DNA from: AC-32 sp963717475
Lineage (GTDB): Bacteria > Actinomycetota > Thermoleophilia > Gaiellales > Gaiellaceae
Reading direction: 5' to 3'
Assembly: GCA_963717475.1 (NCBI GenBank)
Contig: OY970337.1
Span: 1,736,001 to 1,800,000, forward strand
Length of the DNA stretch: 64,000 nt
Part shown: positions 1 to 8,232 of the stretch, piece after piece
How the letters are laid out: the number at the start of each line of letters is the position of its first letter
Numbering within the stretch: the first letter of the stretch is position 1
Notes under the pieces: model-generated
Databases searched by the model: none
What the model saw: the letters and a program-made list of their open reading frames with translations, nothing else
Told to the model about the DNA's origin: nothing
Made by a program: the position numbers and the translations under genes

Positions 1-1607
1 CGCATCGACTCGAGCCCGTAGTGGCCCGGGTGTCGCCGTCCGGGATCGAAGCCGCGGCCGTCGTCGGAGATCTCGAGGAGGACGCGGTCGGCGTCGACGT
101 CGACGCGGAGGGACGCATGCGCCGCGCGAGCATGCTTGACGACGTTCGTCAGGGCCTCACGGCCGATCGCGAACAGTTGCGCCTCGGCGTCGCGCGAGAT
201 CGGCAGGTGCCCGATCGGGCCCTCGATGCCGACGGCGAGCGCCGTCCCATCGCAGCGGTCCTCCGCACACTCGTGCAGCGCGGCCACGAGCCCGTCCTCG
301 ACGGGATCTCGCCGAAGCTCGTAGATGAGGCTTCGCATCTCGCTCTGCGCCGTCCTCGTCAGCTCGCCGATGGCGGCGAGCGCATGGGCGAGCGGCTGCG
401 ACGGGCCAACCTGCCCGTCGCGCAGCGCCTTCTCTGCCGTCCGCGTCTGCAGGATCGTCGAGAACAGAGCCTGGGAGACGGAGTCGTGCAGGTCGCGCGC
501 GATCCGGTGGCGCTCTTCCAGCGCCTCCTCCCCCTCGTGCCGTTTCGCCTCGATGAGCGCCGCGGTCGAGCGCTCGCGTTCGCTGACGACCGCGCTCAGC
601 AGCAGCGTCGTGATCGCTGCGACCGAGATGTAGAGCTGGGTGCCGAGCGTCCTGCTGTTGATCTCCTGGCGCGAGAAGACGCCCACGTCGTAGGCGGTCA
701 TCGCGACGGTCGCGCCGGCCAGGATCAGCACTGCCAGCGTGGCTTCCGGCGCCTTGAACCGCCAGGCGGCCCAGATGAGCACCGGAAAGACCACGTACAG
801 GATCGTGACGCTCGCCGAAGCTGCGACCGCGGCAACGGTCACTACGGCGCCGAGGAGCAAACCGCCCTCCCACGTGCAGATGCGGCGGAGCGTCGCGAGC
901 GGCGCGCGCGCCCAGACGACCATGAAGGGAACGACCACGAGTGCCCCCGAGAGGTCTCCGAGCCACCACGTTCGCAGGAAGGTGGGGCTTTGCGACAGGG
1001 AGATCACTCCCGTCCCCAGCATCGAGAGCGTGCCGGCCGCGGCACTGATCGCCGTCCCGAGCGCGAGCGCGCCGAACATGCCGGTCACCTGCTCGACCCG
1101 GTCGAGCTCCGCGCGGCGCCCGATCAGTCGGTGCATCAGGGCGGCGCCGACGACGATCTCGGCCATGTTGCCGAGCTGCTGCCCGACGAGCGCCGCCGCA
1201 GGCAAGGAGTGGTGGCCGAGCAGGAGCTCGAGGTTGACGATGAGGTCACCGAGAAAGACGCCGGGCCACCAGCGCAGCCCCCAGAGATAGAGCGCTGCGA
1301 TGCCAAGGCCGGCCGGCGGCCAGATTGCGGAGACCGAAGCCGTGTACTGGAGGGCCTGCCCGGCCTTCGCCGCCGCGTAGTACGCGGCTGCGAGCGCGAG
1401 GACGCCTGCGGCGTAGCGCGGCCAGCCGGTGCGTGGGCCGGACAACCAGCGCGCCGCTTCCCGACCGGGAAGGGCTTCGATTAGGGTGCTCAGGGGGCGC
1501 TCCCTCCAGCCGACCGAAGCAAGCGTACCTCCGGCGCGAAGCCCGCGCCAACCCTGGCCGAATGTCTCATGCCGCCTGGGGCCTTTGCACGATGCCAGGC
1601 ACGACAT
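1..1607 (-). CDS. MASE1-domain sensor histidine kinase (partial, runs off left edge)
   Basis: Membrane sensor kinase of the NarL/DesK class that phosphorylates a response regulator. Reading leftward from 1607, the N-terminal part (about residues 55-335) holds some eight hydrophobic segments with the MASE1 signature SAIWPPAGLGIAALYLWGL. It is followed by a HisKA_3 dimerisation segment with the phospho-acceptor in RDLHDSVSQ (His about 374) and a HATPase domain with an N box (REALTNVVKHAR) and G box (DDGRGFDPG). The frame is open to base 1, so only the last residues are missing. The start is uncertain: ATG at 1607 is the only standard start I see, but a GGAGGGAG run near 1505 just before a CTG could mark a shorter form. 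It is divergent from the response regulator at 1669, its likely partner. Confidence 0.85.
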   Translation of the reverse strand, partial: MSCLASCKGPRRHETFGQGWRGLRAGGTLASVGWRERPLSTLIEALPGREAARWLSGPRTGWPRYAAGVLALAAAYYAAAKAGQALQYTASVSAIWPPAGLGIAALYLWGLRWWPGVFLGDLIVNLELLLGHHSLPAAALVGQQLGNMAEIVVGAALMHRLIGRRAELDRVEQVTGMFGALALGTAISAAAGTLSMLGTGVISLSQSPTFLRTWWLGDLSGALVVVPFMVVWARAPLATLRRICTWEGGLLLGAVVTVAAVAASASVTILYVVFPVLIWAAWRFKAPEATLAVLILAGATVAMTAYDVGVFSRQEINSRTLGTQLYISVAAITTLLLSAVVSERERSTAALIEAKRHEGEEALEERHRIARDLHDSVSQALFSTILQTRTAEKALRDGQVGPSQPLAHALAAIGELTRTAQSEMRSLIYELRRDPVEDGLVAALHECAEDRCDGTALAVGIEGPIGHLPISRDAEAQLFAIGREALTNVVKHARAAHASLRVDVDADRVLLEISDDGRGFDPGRRHPGHYGLESM

Positions 1608-1668
1608 CTGTGAGCGATCATCATGGTGGGCGACAAGCGTCCGCTCATAGCCCCCTTTGGCTCCTCTG

Positions 1669-2334
1669 ATGTCAATTCGTGTCGTACTCGGCGAAGACAG
1701 CTTCCTCGCGCGCGAGGCGATCGCCGGCGTGCTCGAACGGGCCGAGGGGATCGAGCTCGTCGCCGACTGCAGCGACCTCGAGAGCCTCCGGGCGGCGATC
1801 GAGGAGGAGCAGCCAGACGTGGTCGTAACCGACATCCGGATGCCGCCGGACCACTCGGACGAAGGCATCAGGCTCGCTGCCGACCTGCGCTCCGAGCATC
1901 CCGAGATCGGGGTCGTCGTCCTGAGCCAGTACTCCGAGCCGATCTACGCCAGTCTCCTCTTCGAAGAGGGGTCCGAGCGGCGCGCCTACCTGCTCAAGGA
2001 GAGCCTGAGAGACCAGGCAGAGCTGAGCCGGGCGCTGCAGACGGTGGCCGAGGGCGGCTCCGTGGTCGACCCGCTCGTCGTCGAGCGGCTGGTGGAGGCG
2101 AGCCGCCGGCGGGAGGACGCGCGGCTGGACACCCTCACGCCTCGCGAGTTCGAGATCCTCGGGTTGATCGCGCAAGGGCGCAGCAACGCCGCCATCGCCG
2201 AGGAGCTCGTCGTCACCAAGCGCGCCGTCGAACGGCACATCAACAGCATCTTCGCGAAGCTCGACCTCCGCGAGGCCGACGACGTCAGCAGGCGCGTGAA
2301 AGCGGCCTTGCTCTACCTCTCGGGCGACGCCTAG
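1669..2334 (+). CDS. NarL/FixJ-family response regulator
   Basis: DNA-binding response regulator. The receiver domain (residues 1-120) has acidic residues GEDS and the phospho-acceptor D55 in VVTDIRMP. A LuxR-type helix-turn-helix follows at about 150-205 (LTPREFEILGLIAQGRSN..IAEELVVTKRAVERHINSIFAKL). Length of 221 residues is normal for the family. The start chosen is ATG 1669, because MSIRVVLGEDSF matches the usual N-terminus; an in-frame ATG at 1657 adds four residues. The gene is divergent from the histidine kinase at 1607, which uses the same family of dimerisation domain, so they probably form a pair. No clear ribosome-binding site precedes it, so leaderless translation is possible. Confidence 0.88.
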   Translation: MSIRVVLGEDSFLAREAIAGVLERAEGIELVADCSDLESLRAAIEEEQPDVVVTDIRMPPDHSDEGIRLAADLRSEHPEIGVVVLSQYSEPIYASLLFEEGSERRAYLLKESLRDQAELSRALQTVAEGGSVVDPLVVERLVEASRRREDARLDTLTPREFEILGLIAQGRSNAAIAEELVVTKRAVERHINSIFAKLDLREADDVSRRVKAALLYLSGDA

Positions 2335-2420
2335 CCGCTTGCCGTAGACATAGACGTGCGCGCACTACAGAGGACCACGAACCGCGCTGTCATCATCCAT
2401 CCTCGACGTTCGCACACCAG

Positions 2421-2840
2421 ATGGCGGATGCGGCTCTCAAGACTCAGCCACGGCGGGAATTGGTTGTCTCGGTCCTCTCGGTCGACGACCAGCCCATATT
2501 CCTCCGCGCCGTTCGCGAGCTGATCAACGCGACGGCCGGGATGTTCGTGATCGGCGAGGGCGGGCGCGGAGAGGAAGCCGTCGAGCTCGTCGAGAGCCTT
2601 CGGCCCGACCTCGTCCTGATGGACGTCTGCATGCCGGGCCTGGGCGGGGTCGAGGCCGCCCGCGAGATCAAGGCGGCTCATCCTTCGACGGTCGTCGCGC
2701 TCCTCTCGACGACCCACCCCGACGAGCTGTCTTGCCAGGCGGGGTCGTGCCCGGCGGACGCGCTGATCTGGAAGAGCGACCTGCGGCCACGCGTGCTGGA
2801 GGAGATCTGGCAGCGCTACCGCCCTCCGCCCGCGGCCTAG
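2421..2840 (+). CDS. Stand-alone receiver (CheY-like) domain protein
   Basis: A 139-residue protein that is only a receiver domain. It carries VDD (D22, D23), the phospho-acceptor D68 in VLMDVCMPG and a Thr/Ser switch position (LLSTTHPDE). There is no output domain, so it may act by protein contact or as a phosphate sink. The conserved Lys of receivers is plausibly in IWKSD. It lies 86 bp downstream of the NarL-type regulator in the same direction and may be co-transcribed. The start at ATG 2421 is chosen because upstream sequence in this frame is uncharged shadow of the previous gene. Confidence 0.78.
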   Translation: MADAALKTQPRRELVVSVLSVDDQPIFLRAVRELINATAGMFVIGEGGRGEEAVELVESLRPDLVLMDVCMPGLGGVEAAREIKAAHPSTVVALLSTTHPDELSCQAGSCPADALIWKSDLRPRVLEEIWQRYRPPPAA

Positions 2841-2849
2841 GTCAGAGCG

Positions 2850-3419
2850 TCAGACCCCCGCTAGATGATCCCGGCGCGCAACGGCCACCGCCTCGAGGCG
2901 GGAGTGGACGTCGAGCGTGCGGAGCACCGCGCGGATGTGGTTGCGCACGGTCTCGGGACTGAGGTGAAGGCGCTCGGCGATCTGGTCAGTCGAGCGGCCG
3001 TGCTCGAGCAACCGTAGTACCTCGCTCTGCCGCGGCGTCAGGTCGGGATGGGGCGCACGCGGCGGCTCGTCAGCCACGTCTGCGAACTGGCCGAAGACTC
3101 CGACCACCCGGTGCCCGCGGAAAAGGGCCACCGAGCTGACCTCGACGGAGAAACGATTCCCGTCCCCGTCGAGCAGGTTGACCGGCGCGTCGACGTCCTC
3201 CGCGCTGATGAAGTGCTTCGAGAACGCCTCGCGGGCGCGGTGCGTGTCCTCGGGAGCGACGACGGACGTGAACTGCCGCCCCCGCACGTCGCCGACGAGC
3301 TCCTCCGCCGCCGGGTTGACCCAGCGAATGATCCCGTGCTCGTCGATCACGTAGCTCGGGACCTTTACGCGGTCGAGCGCGCTCTCGAGGTCGCCGCCCA
3401 TGTCGCGGAGCTGTGACAC
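2850..3419 (-). CDS. PAS-LuxR transcriptional regulator
   Basis: One-component regulator of 189 residues. A PAS domain (about residues 8-125: VPSYVIDEHGIIRWVNPAAEELVG.. and FSVEVSSVALFRGHRVVGVFGQF) precedes a LuxR-type helix-turn-helix (about 130-185: LTPRQSEVLRLLEHGRSTDQIAERLHLSPETVRNHIRAVLRTL). It lacks a receiver domain, so the input is a ligand or cofactor in the PAS domain or a partner protein. It is convergent with the receiver protein ending at 2840. A copy of the shared upstream palindrome (3449-3467) lies 30 bp before the start. Confidence 0.86.
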   Translation of the reverse strand: MSQLRDMGGDLESALDRVKVPSYVIDEHGIIRWVNPAAEELVGDVRGRQFTSVVAPEDTHRAREAFSKHFISAEDVDAPVNLLDGDGNRFSVEVSSVALFRGHRVVGVFGQFADVADEPPRAPHPDLTPRQSEVLRLLEHGRSTDQIAERLHLSPETVRNHIRAVLRTLDVHSRLEAVAVARRDHLAGV

Positions 3420-3448
3420 AGGGCGAGTATCGAGCCGGTCAGACGGAA

Positions 3449-3467
3449 GGGAATCGCCCCATTAGGA
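3449..3467 (-). promoter_or_regulatory. Shared upstream palindrome, weak copy 1
   Basis: Read on the minus strand as TCCTAATGGGGCGATTCCC, 30 bp before the PAS-LuxR start. It matches the GGGRCGATG core found before seven or more genes between 3.4 and 18.3 kb. Confidence 0.4.
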
Positions 3468-3474
3468 CGATTCG

Positions 3475-3948
3475 TTAGGACGATTCGTCGTTCAATCGCA
3501 GAGCGAAGATGATGTCCTGGCGAAGCGTCTCCAGGCCCTCGATGCGCGGAGATCTCCGCTCACGGTGCTGCAAGATGGCGCGGTCGACCGTGTCCAGCGC
3601 CTTCAAGAGGCGGCCGCGCTCTCCCGCGCCGTTCGCCCCTGAGTCGTCCGCGAGGTCCGTCGACCAGTCGACCTCGCCGGCCTCGAGCACGTAGGCGCGC
3701 CCGTCCAGCTCGAACCGGAGAGCGCCGAGCGCCTCCTGCTCGATCCACCTGGAGACCTCGCGCATGAGCAGCGCGAGATCCTGCTCGATCGGCCGAAGCT
3801 CGACGAGCACCGCGACGACGTCCGGCCGCTCCGAATCCACGGTGATCTTCCAGCGCTCCCCGAGCCGTTCGGCGAGAAGCGCCGACAGCCCGGCATCCGG
3901 AACCTCGATCAGCAGGACGTCCGACAGAACGGTGGACATGGCGAGCAT
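3475..3948 (-). CDS. Hypothetical soluble protein, ~157 aa
   Basis: I do not recognise the family. The 157-residue product has an N-terminal segment (MLAMSTVLSDVLLIEVPDAG) that looks like the first strand of an alpha/beta fold, then VDSERPDVVAVLVELRPIEQDLALLMREVSRWI, then VDWSTDLADDSGANGAGERG and a charged helical C-terminus. The layout vaguely recalls a degenerate receiver or STAS-like fold, but no motif proves it. ATG 3948 or 3939 is chosen; longer starts overlap the divergent gene at 4079 and give basic low-complexity sequence. Confidence 0.6.
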   Translation of the reverse strand: MLAMSTVLSDVLLIEVPDAGLSALLAERLGERWKITVDSERPDVVAVLVELRPIEQDLALLMREVSRWIEQEALGALRFELDGRAYVLEAGEVDWSTDLADDSGANGAGERGRLLKALDTVDRAILQHRERRSPRIEGLETLRQDIIFALRLNDESS

Positions 3949-4032
3949 CGTCGCCAACGGCCTGCCCTCGCCGCCTGACCCGGGAGGGTCAACTTTCAGG
4001 AGCCCCACGTGATGGTCCACGTGGGATGGGTC

Positions 4033-4057
4033 CATCGTGCGATCCGGATGATGCGCC
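4033..4057 (+). promoter_or_regulatory. Possible shared upstream palindrome (weak)
   Basis: A CATCG..GATCCGGATGATGCGCC stretch 22 bp before the flippase-like gene resembles the element at 12901-12922 but has about two extra bases in the spacer. Confidence 0.25.
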
Positions 4058-4078
4058 TGCCTCGCCCTGGCGCGACCC

Positions 4079-5209
4079 TTGGCGCGTGACTGGCCAAGGC
4101 TGGACGCTGTGAGCATCGCCGCGCCGACCGTCGATTCCCCGCCGGCCCGGCGCTTCCGCTGGCGACACGTGCTGGTCGGCGCCGCCGTCGTCGTGGTGAT
4201 GGGCGCCGCCGCGCAGCTCCTCGGCTGGAACATCAGCGGCTGGTTCAGCGACCTGTGGGACACGATGACCGAGATCTCGTTCGGCTACCTCGTAGCCGGC
4301 GTCGCGCTCAAGACCGTGCAGACGTCCCTCACGGCCTTCGCGTGGTACTCGATCCTTCGCTTCGCCTACCCGGACCGAGTGCGCTGGCTCGACATCCTCG
4401 CCTGCTATGCGGCCTCCGTCGCGCTCAACGGGATCCTGCCGGCGAACCTCGGCACCCTGGCGCTGCTTCTGATGTTCACGACGATCATCGCCGGCGCCAC
4501 CTTCGCCGCGATCCTCGGCGCCTACGCGGTCGAAAAGATCTTCTTCACGGTGATCGGCGCGTTCACCTACCTGTACCTCTTCCTGAGCGTCGGCGGATCG
4601 TTCGACATCAAGTTCAGCTTCGTACACGAGCACCCGTGGGCGACCGCGATCTTCCTCCTCGGCGGGAGCTACTTGATCTTCCTGCTCATCCGCAGGTTCT
4701 GGCCGAAAGTGGTCGCCTGGTGGGAGGACGCCAAGGACGGCGGCGCGATCCTGGCGGAGCCGAGGAAGTACATGATCCGCGTCTTCACGCCGTCCCTGCT
4801 CGGCTGGATCGCGAGCCTAGGGGTGATGGCCGTCTTCCTGACCGCGTACGACATTCCGGTCAGCTTCCACACGCTGATGCGGCTCTGCGGCGGCAACTCG
4901 ATCGCGAACGTCACCTCGGCCACGCCCGGCGGTGCGGGCGTCAACCAAGCGTTCAACGTGGCGTCGCTGAACGACGTCGCGACCGCGCAGCAGGCGACGG
5001 CGTACTCTGTCGCGCAGCAGCTCGTCACCACCGCCTGGAACATCATCTTCGGGATCGTGATGCTCGTCTGGGCGTTCGGCTGGAGCGGCGGCAAGCAGCT
5101 CGTCGGCGATTCGTACGAGGGGGCGAAGGAGAAGGCCTCCGAGCAGAAGGCCGCACGCGACGCCAGGAAGGCCGCGAAGCGCAAGGCCCGCGCGGCCGAG
5201 ACCAGCTGA
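4079..5209 (+). CDS. Flippase-like membrane protein (UPF0104/LPG synthase TM family)
   Basis: Integral membrane protein of 376 residues with about eight hydrophobic segments. It belongs to the lysylphosphatidylglycerol-synthase transmembrane (PF03706-like) family, whose members move or build polar lipids. Typical signatures are the Asn/Pro-rich NGILPANLG near residue 120 and the late TPGGAGVNQAF motif. The C-terminus is a Lys/Ala-rich cytosolic tail (KEKASEQKAARDARKAAKRKARA). The first ATG is used, though GTG 4109 (MSIAAPTVDSPPARRFRW) is an equally good start. A second member of the same family lies at 14891. Substrate unknown. Confidence 0.8.
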   Translation: MARDWPRLDAVSIAAPTVDSPPARRFRWRHVLVGAAVVVVMGAAAQLLGWNISGWFSDLWDTMTEISFGYLVAGVALKTVQTSLTAFAWYSILRFAYPDRVRWLDILACYAASVALNGILPANLGTLALLLMFTTIIAGATFAAILGAYAVEKIFFTVIGAFTYLYLFLSVGGSFDIKFSFVHEHPWATAIFLLGGSYLIFLLIRRFWPKVVAWWEDAKDGGAILAEPRKYMIRVFTPSLLGWIASLGVMAVFLTAYDIPVSFHTLMRLCGGNSIANVTSATPGGAGVNQAFNVASLNDVATAQQATAYSVAQQLVTTAWNIIFGIVMLVWAFGWSGGKQLVGDSYEGAKEKASEQKAARDARKAAKRKARAAETS

Positions 5210-5224
5210 CGGCGAGGACGGCGG

Positions 5225-5896
5225 TTGGCCTGGATCGACGCCGAGCTCGTGCTCATCGCCCTGGTCGCGATGATCTCGCCGACCACGGTCTCGTTCTCCG
5301 TGCTGGCGCTGGTGCTCGGGGACCGTCCGCTGAGGACGGGCTTCTGGTTCTACGTCGGAGCGCTGGGCACGACGCTCGTGATCGGCGTCGTCGCGGCCTT
5401 CGTACTGGGTGACGTCGCCGCCTCGAAGACGCCGTCGTCGCCGAAGACCTGGGTCGCGATCGTCGACCTCGTCGCCGCCGGGGCCATCCTGGGCTGGGTC
5501 GCCGTGATCGCGAGGCGCCCGCCGAACCCGGCCCGGGCAGCGGCGATGATCGAGCAGATGAGCGGGCTCGCAACCGCCTCGGTGGCGGCGATCGCCGGCG
5601 CCGGCGCCGCCCTGGCGAACCCCGGCGCCTTCATCCCGCTCGCCCTCAAGGACATCTCGGAGACCGATCCGACGACTGCGGGCTACGTTGCCCAGTGGGT
5701 CTTCTTCGCGCTGGTCTCCCTATTGCCACTCGGGCTTGCCCTGCTGTCTCTGCTCGTCGCCCGTGACTGGACGGTCCGCCTGCTCGGCGTCGTCCGGACT
5801 TGGCTCGAGCGCAATGCTCGTACGATCTTCCTCGTGCTCCTGGTCCTCCTCGCCTCCTCGCTGCTCCGAAATGGAATCTCAGGCCTCACCGACTGA
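5225..5896 (+). CDS. GAP-family (Sap/LysE-like) membrane protein
   Basis: A 223-residue protein with six hydrophobic segments, resembling the actinobacterial GAP family (PF11139; includes the mycobacterial sulfolipid-addressing protein Sap). It has an early helix with SPTTVSFSVLALVLG and a mid-protein ANPGAFIPLALKDI motif. The family is linked to export of glycolipids or amino acid-like compounds; the substrate here is not inferable. Start is TTG 5225, 15 bp after the flippase-like gene, so the two are probably one operon. Confidence 0.75.
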   Translation: MAWIDAELVLIALVAMISPTTVSFSVLALVLGDRPLRTGFWFYVGALGTTLVIGVVAAFVLGDVAASKTPSSPKTWVAIVDLVAAGAILGWVAVIARRPPNPARAAAMIEQMSGLATASVAAIAGAGAALANPGAFIPLALKDISETDPTTAGYVAQWVFFALVSLLPLGLALLSLLVARDWTVRLLGVVRTWLERNARTIFLVLLVLLASSLLRNGISGLTD

Positions 5897-6606
5897 GAGC
5901 CGGGAGTCCTTCGCCGGCGGCTTCGGCCTCCGGCGGCGGCCGAAGGAGCGTTGGACCGGCTTTCTCGGGCGGATCGCGAACGCGTTCGGGATGGTCTTCG
6001 TGCTCGTGGTCACGACCTACATCGTCGGCTCGCTGGTTTCGTACGAGGGTTGGGGAGGCGTCGCGCTCCTGGCCCTGACCGGCGCGTGCGCGACGGTGGC
6101 GCTCGCCACGGCGGGCACCGCCGTCGGCCGGGTGCGGGTTGTCGCTGCGGTCGCGGGGGCGGTCGTGGTGCTCGGAGTGATCGGCGTCGCGGCCGGACGC
6201 TCAGCTCCGTCGGGGGCCGCCGCGCTCATCCAGGCGCTCCTGCTCGGGATTGCCGCCATGAAGGTCCTCGGAGCGGTTCTCGGCGAGCGTGAGGTCGGTT
6301 TCAAGACGATCCTCGGGGCGATCAGCGTCTACGTCATCCTCGGGCTGCTCTTCACCTTCCTGTACGCGGGGATCGACCGGTTCCAGGCAGGCACGTTCTT
6401 CGAGCAGCCGACCCAGACGGGCGACTTCCTCTTCTTCAGCATCACGACCCTGACCACGACGGGCTACGGCAACCTGATACCCGCCGCCCAGCCCGGCCGG
6501 ATGCTCGCCGGGCCTCGAGATGCTGATGGGCCAGATCTTCCTGGTGACCCTGATCGCGGGGCTCGTCAGCCTCTGGCGGCCGGGGTCGAGCGGACGCCGC
6601 TCGTAG
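5871..6606 (+). CDS. Two-TM potassium channel-like protein (frame shift near 6510)
   Basis: Ion-channel protein with a pore loop carrying the K+ selectivity filter TTTGYGNL (about residue 200). Upstream are hydrophobic segments (VFVLVVTTYIVGSLV, ALLALTGACATVALAT, VYVILGLLFTFLYAGI); the final helix is EMLMGQIFLVTLIAGLVSLW. That helix is in another frame: after GRMLAG at about 6505-6515 the reading frame must slip by one base (extra G in a ccgggcctc run) to reach it and stop at TAG 6604. Without the slip the protein ends in arginine/proline-rich nonsense. No RCK domain is present. It overlaps the preceding gene by 26 bp. Confidence 0.75.
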
Positions 6607-6612
6607 CGGCGG

Positions 6613-8232
6613 TCATGGGTCTTCCTTCGGCTGCGTGGTCGGAATCGCGCGGCTGAAGACGAGCGCAAGGATCGTCATCAGCGCGAGGATCGCGAGCCCC
6701 GCCTTCAGCCCGGTGATGCGCGCGCCCTGGTAAGCGGCCACGGCGTCGTCGGTCGCGCGCGGGCTCACGTGGGCGTCTTTGAGCGCGGACTCGAGATCGG
6801 CGTCCGAGATGAACTGCACGCCGCCGGCGAGCTTCACGTTCGCTTCCTCCTTGACGCGGTTCGGAATCGCGTCGCTGGACTGGATGTTTGTGAGGAACGC
6901 GCCCGTGGTGGCCGCGATCAGCAACGCACCGGCCAGCGCCGTCCCCATCGAGGCGCCCAGGTTCGTGGCCGTGTTCTGGATGCCGCCGACCTCCGGCGCC
7001 TGGTCGTCCGGGACCGCCGAGACCGTGATGGCGCCGAGCTGGGAGGCGAGCGCGCCGACCCCGAGGCCGATCAGCAGCATCGGCAGCAGCACGATCTCCG
7101 GCCCGGCGTCGGTGTCGAGCGCGCCCATCAGGACCACCGTCCCGACCAGCAGCGCGATCAGGCCGAGCCGAACGACGCGCCGGGGATTGGCGTCCGGCCG
7201 GAGCCGCGGGATCCCGATCGCAGCGGCCAGCAGCGTGATCGAGAGCGGCGTCAGGCGCGCGCCGGTCGCGAGCGCCGACAGGCCGAGCGCGACCGAGAGG
7301 TACAGGGGAACGACGAAGAAGAGGCCGGCCTGGGCAAGGTACTGGAAGAAGAACATCGTCAGGCCGCCGCGCAGCTGCTTGTTTTGCAGCATCGCCGGAC
7401 GCACGAGCGGCTCCTTGCCGTGCTTCTCCCGCCAGGCGGCCCACTGGAGGAAGGCGTAGAGCACGACGAAGCCGCCGATCACCAGCCAGATCGTCGGCGA
7501 CAGGCCCCACCAGCTCGTGGCGCCGGGCTTCGGCTTGATCCAGCCCCACTCGCTCGAGCGCAGCACGCCGAAGACGAGCAACGCGAGCCCCGACGCGGAG
7601 AGCACCGCGCCGACGAAGTCGAGCTTCGGCTTCGTCTCCGGCGGCGCGTCGGCGATCCTGCGGGTGAGGATCAGGATCGCGATCACGATCAGCACCTCGC
7701 CGGCGAAGACCCAGCGCCAGGAGAAATAGGTCGTGAAGACGCCGCCGATCAGCGGCCCGACCGCAACCGCGATCGCCCCCGCGGCTGCAACCATCCCGTA
7801 CGCGGCCGGGCGGCGGGCGACCGGGAAGTTCCCGGCGACGAGCGCGACGATCGCGGGCAGGATCAGCGCCGCGCCGACGCCCTCGAGGAACGACCAGCCG
7901 AAGAGCAGCACGTAGAGGTTGGGTGCGATCGAGGTCGTGAACGAGCCGCAGCCGTAGATGACGCAGCCGATCGCGAAGGCCCGCTTGCGGCCGATGATCG
8001 CGCCGATCTTCGCGCCGATGATCATCAGCGATGCCATCACCAGCGTGTAGGCGGTGATCGCGCCCTGGATCCCGGTCACCGTCGTGTGGACGTCGGCGGC
8101 GACCGTCGCGATCGACACGTTCATGACGGACGTGTCCAGGGTCATCAGGAACTGGCCCGCGGCGAGGGTCAGCAGGACGACGGTCGTGCCCTTCGCGGCC
8201 GCAGTGGTGGCCGGCGCGGCCGCAGTCGTCAC
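6613..8232 (-). CDS. MFS drug-efflux transporter, DHA2 (EmrB/QacA) type
   Basis: A 539-residue, 14-helix proton-coupled exporter. The N-terminal helix carries LTLAAGQFLMTLDTSVMNVSIATVA (motif D1 of DHA2 pumps), then GAKIGAIIGRKRAF (motif A) and AAAGAIAVAVGPLIGGVFTTYFSWRWVF (motif C and the following loop). A periplasmic region near residues 435-495 (DAIPNRVKEEANVKLAGGVQF) precedes the last helix, as is usual. Its stop is only 7 bp from the convergent channel gene. It overlaps the downstream end of the phosphodiesterase-like gene by 4 bp (8229-8232), which suggests co-transcription. Confidence 0.9.
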   Translation of the reverse strand: MTTAAAPATTAAAKGTTVVLLTLAAGQFLMTLDTSVMNVSIATVAADVHTTVTGIQGAITAYTLVMASLMIIGAKIGAIIGRKRAFAIGCVIYGCGSFTTSIAPNLYVLLFGWSFLEGVGAALILPAIVALVAGNFPVARRPAAYGMVAAAGAIAVAVGPLIGGVFTTYFSWRWVFAGEVLIVIAILILTRRIADAPPETKPKLDFVGAVLSASGLALLVFGVLRSSEWGWIKPKPGATSWWGLSPTIWLVIGGFVVLYAFLQWAAWREKHGKEPLVRPAMLQNKQLRGGLTMFFFQYLAQAGLFFVVPLYLSVALGLSALATGARLTPLSITLLAAAIGIPRLRPDANPRRVVRLGLIALLVGTVVLMGALDTDAGPEIVLLPMLLIGLGVGALASQLGAITVSAVPDDQAPEVGGIQNTATNLGASMGTALAGALLIAATTGAFLTNIQSSDAIPNRVKEEANVKLAGGVQFISDADLESALKDAHVSPRATDDAVAAYQGARITGLKAGLAILALMTILALVFSRAIPTTQPKEDP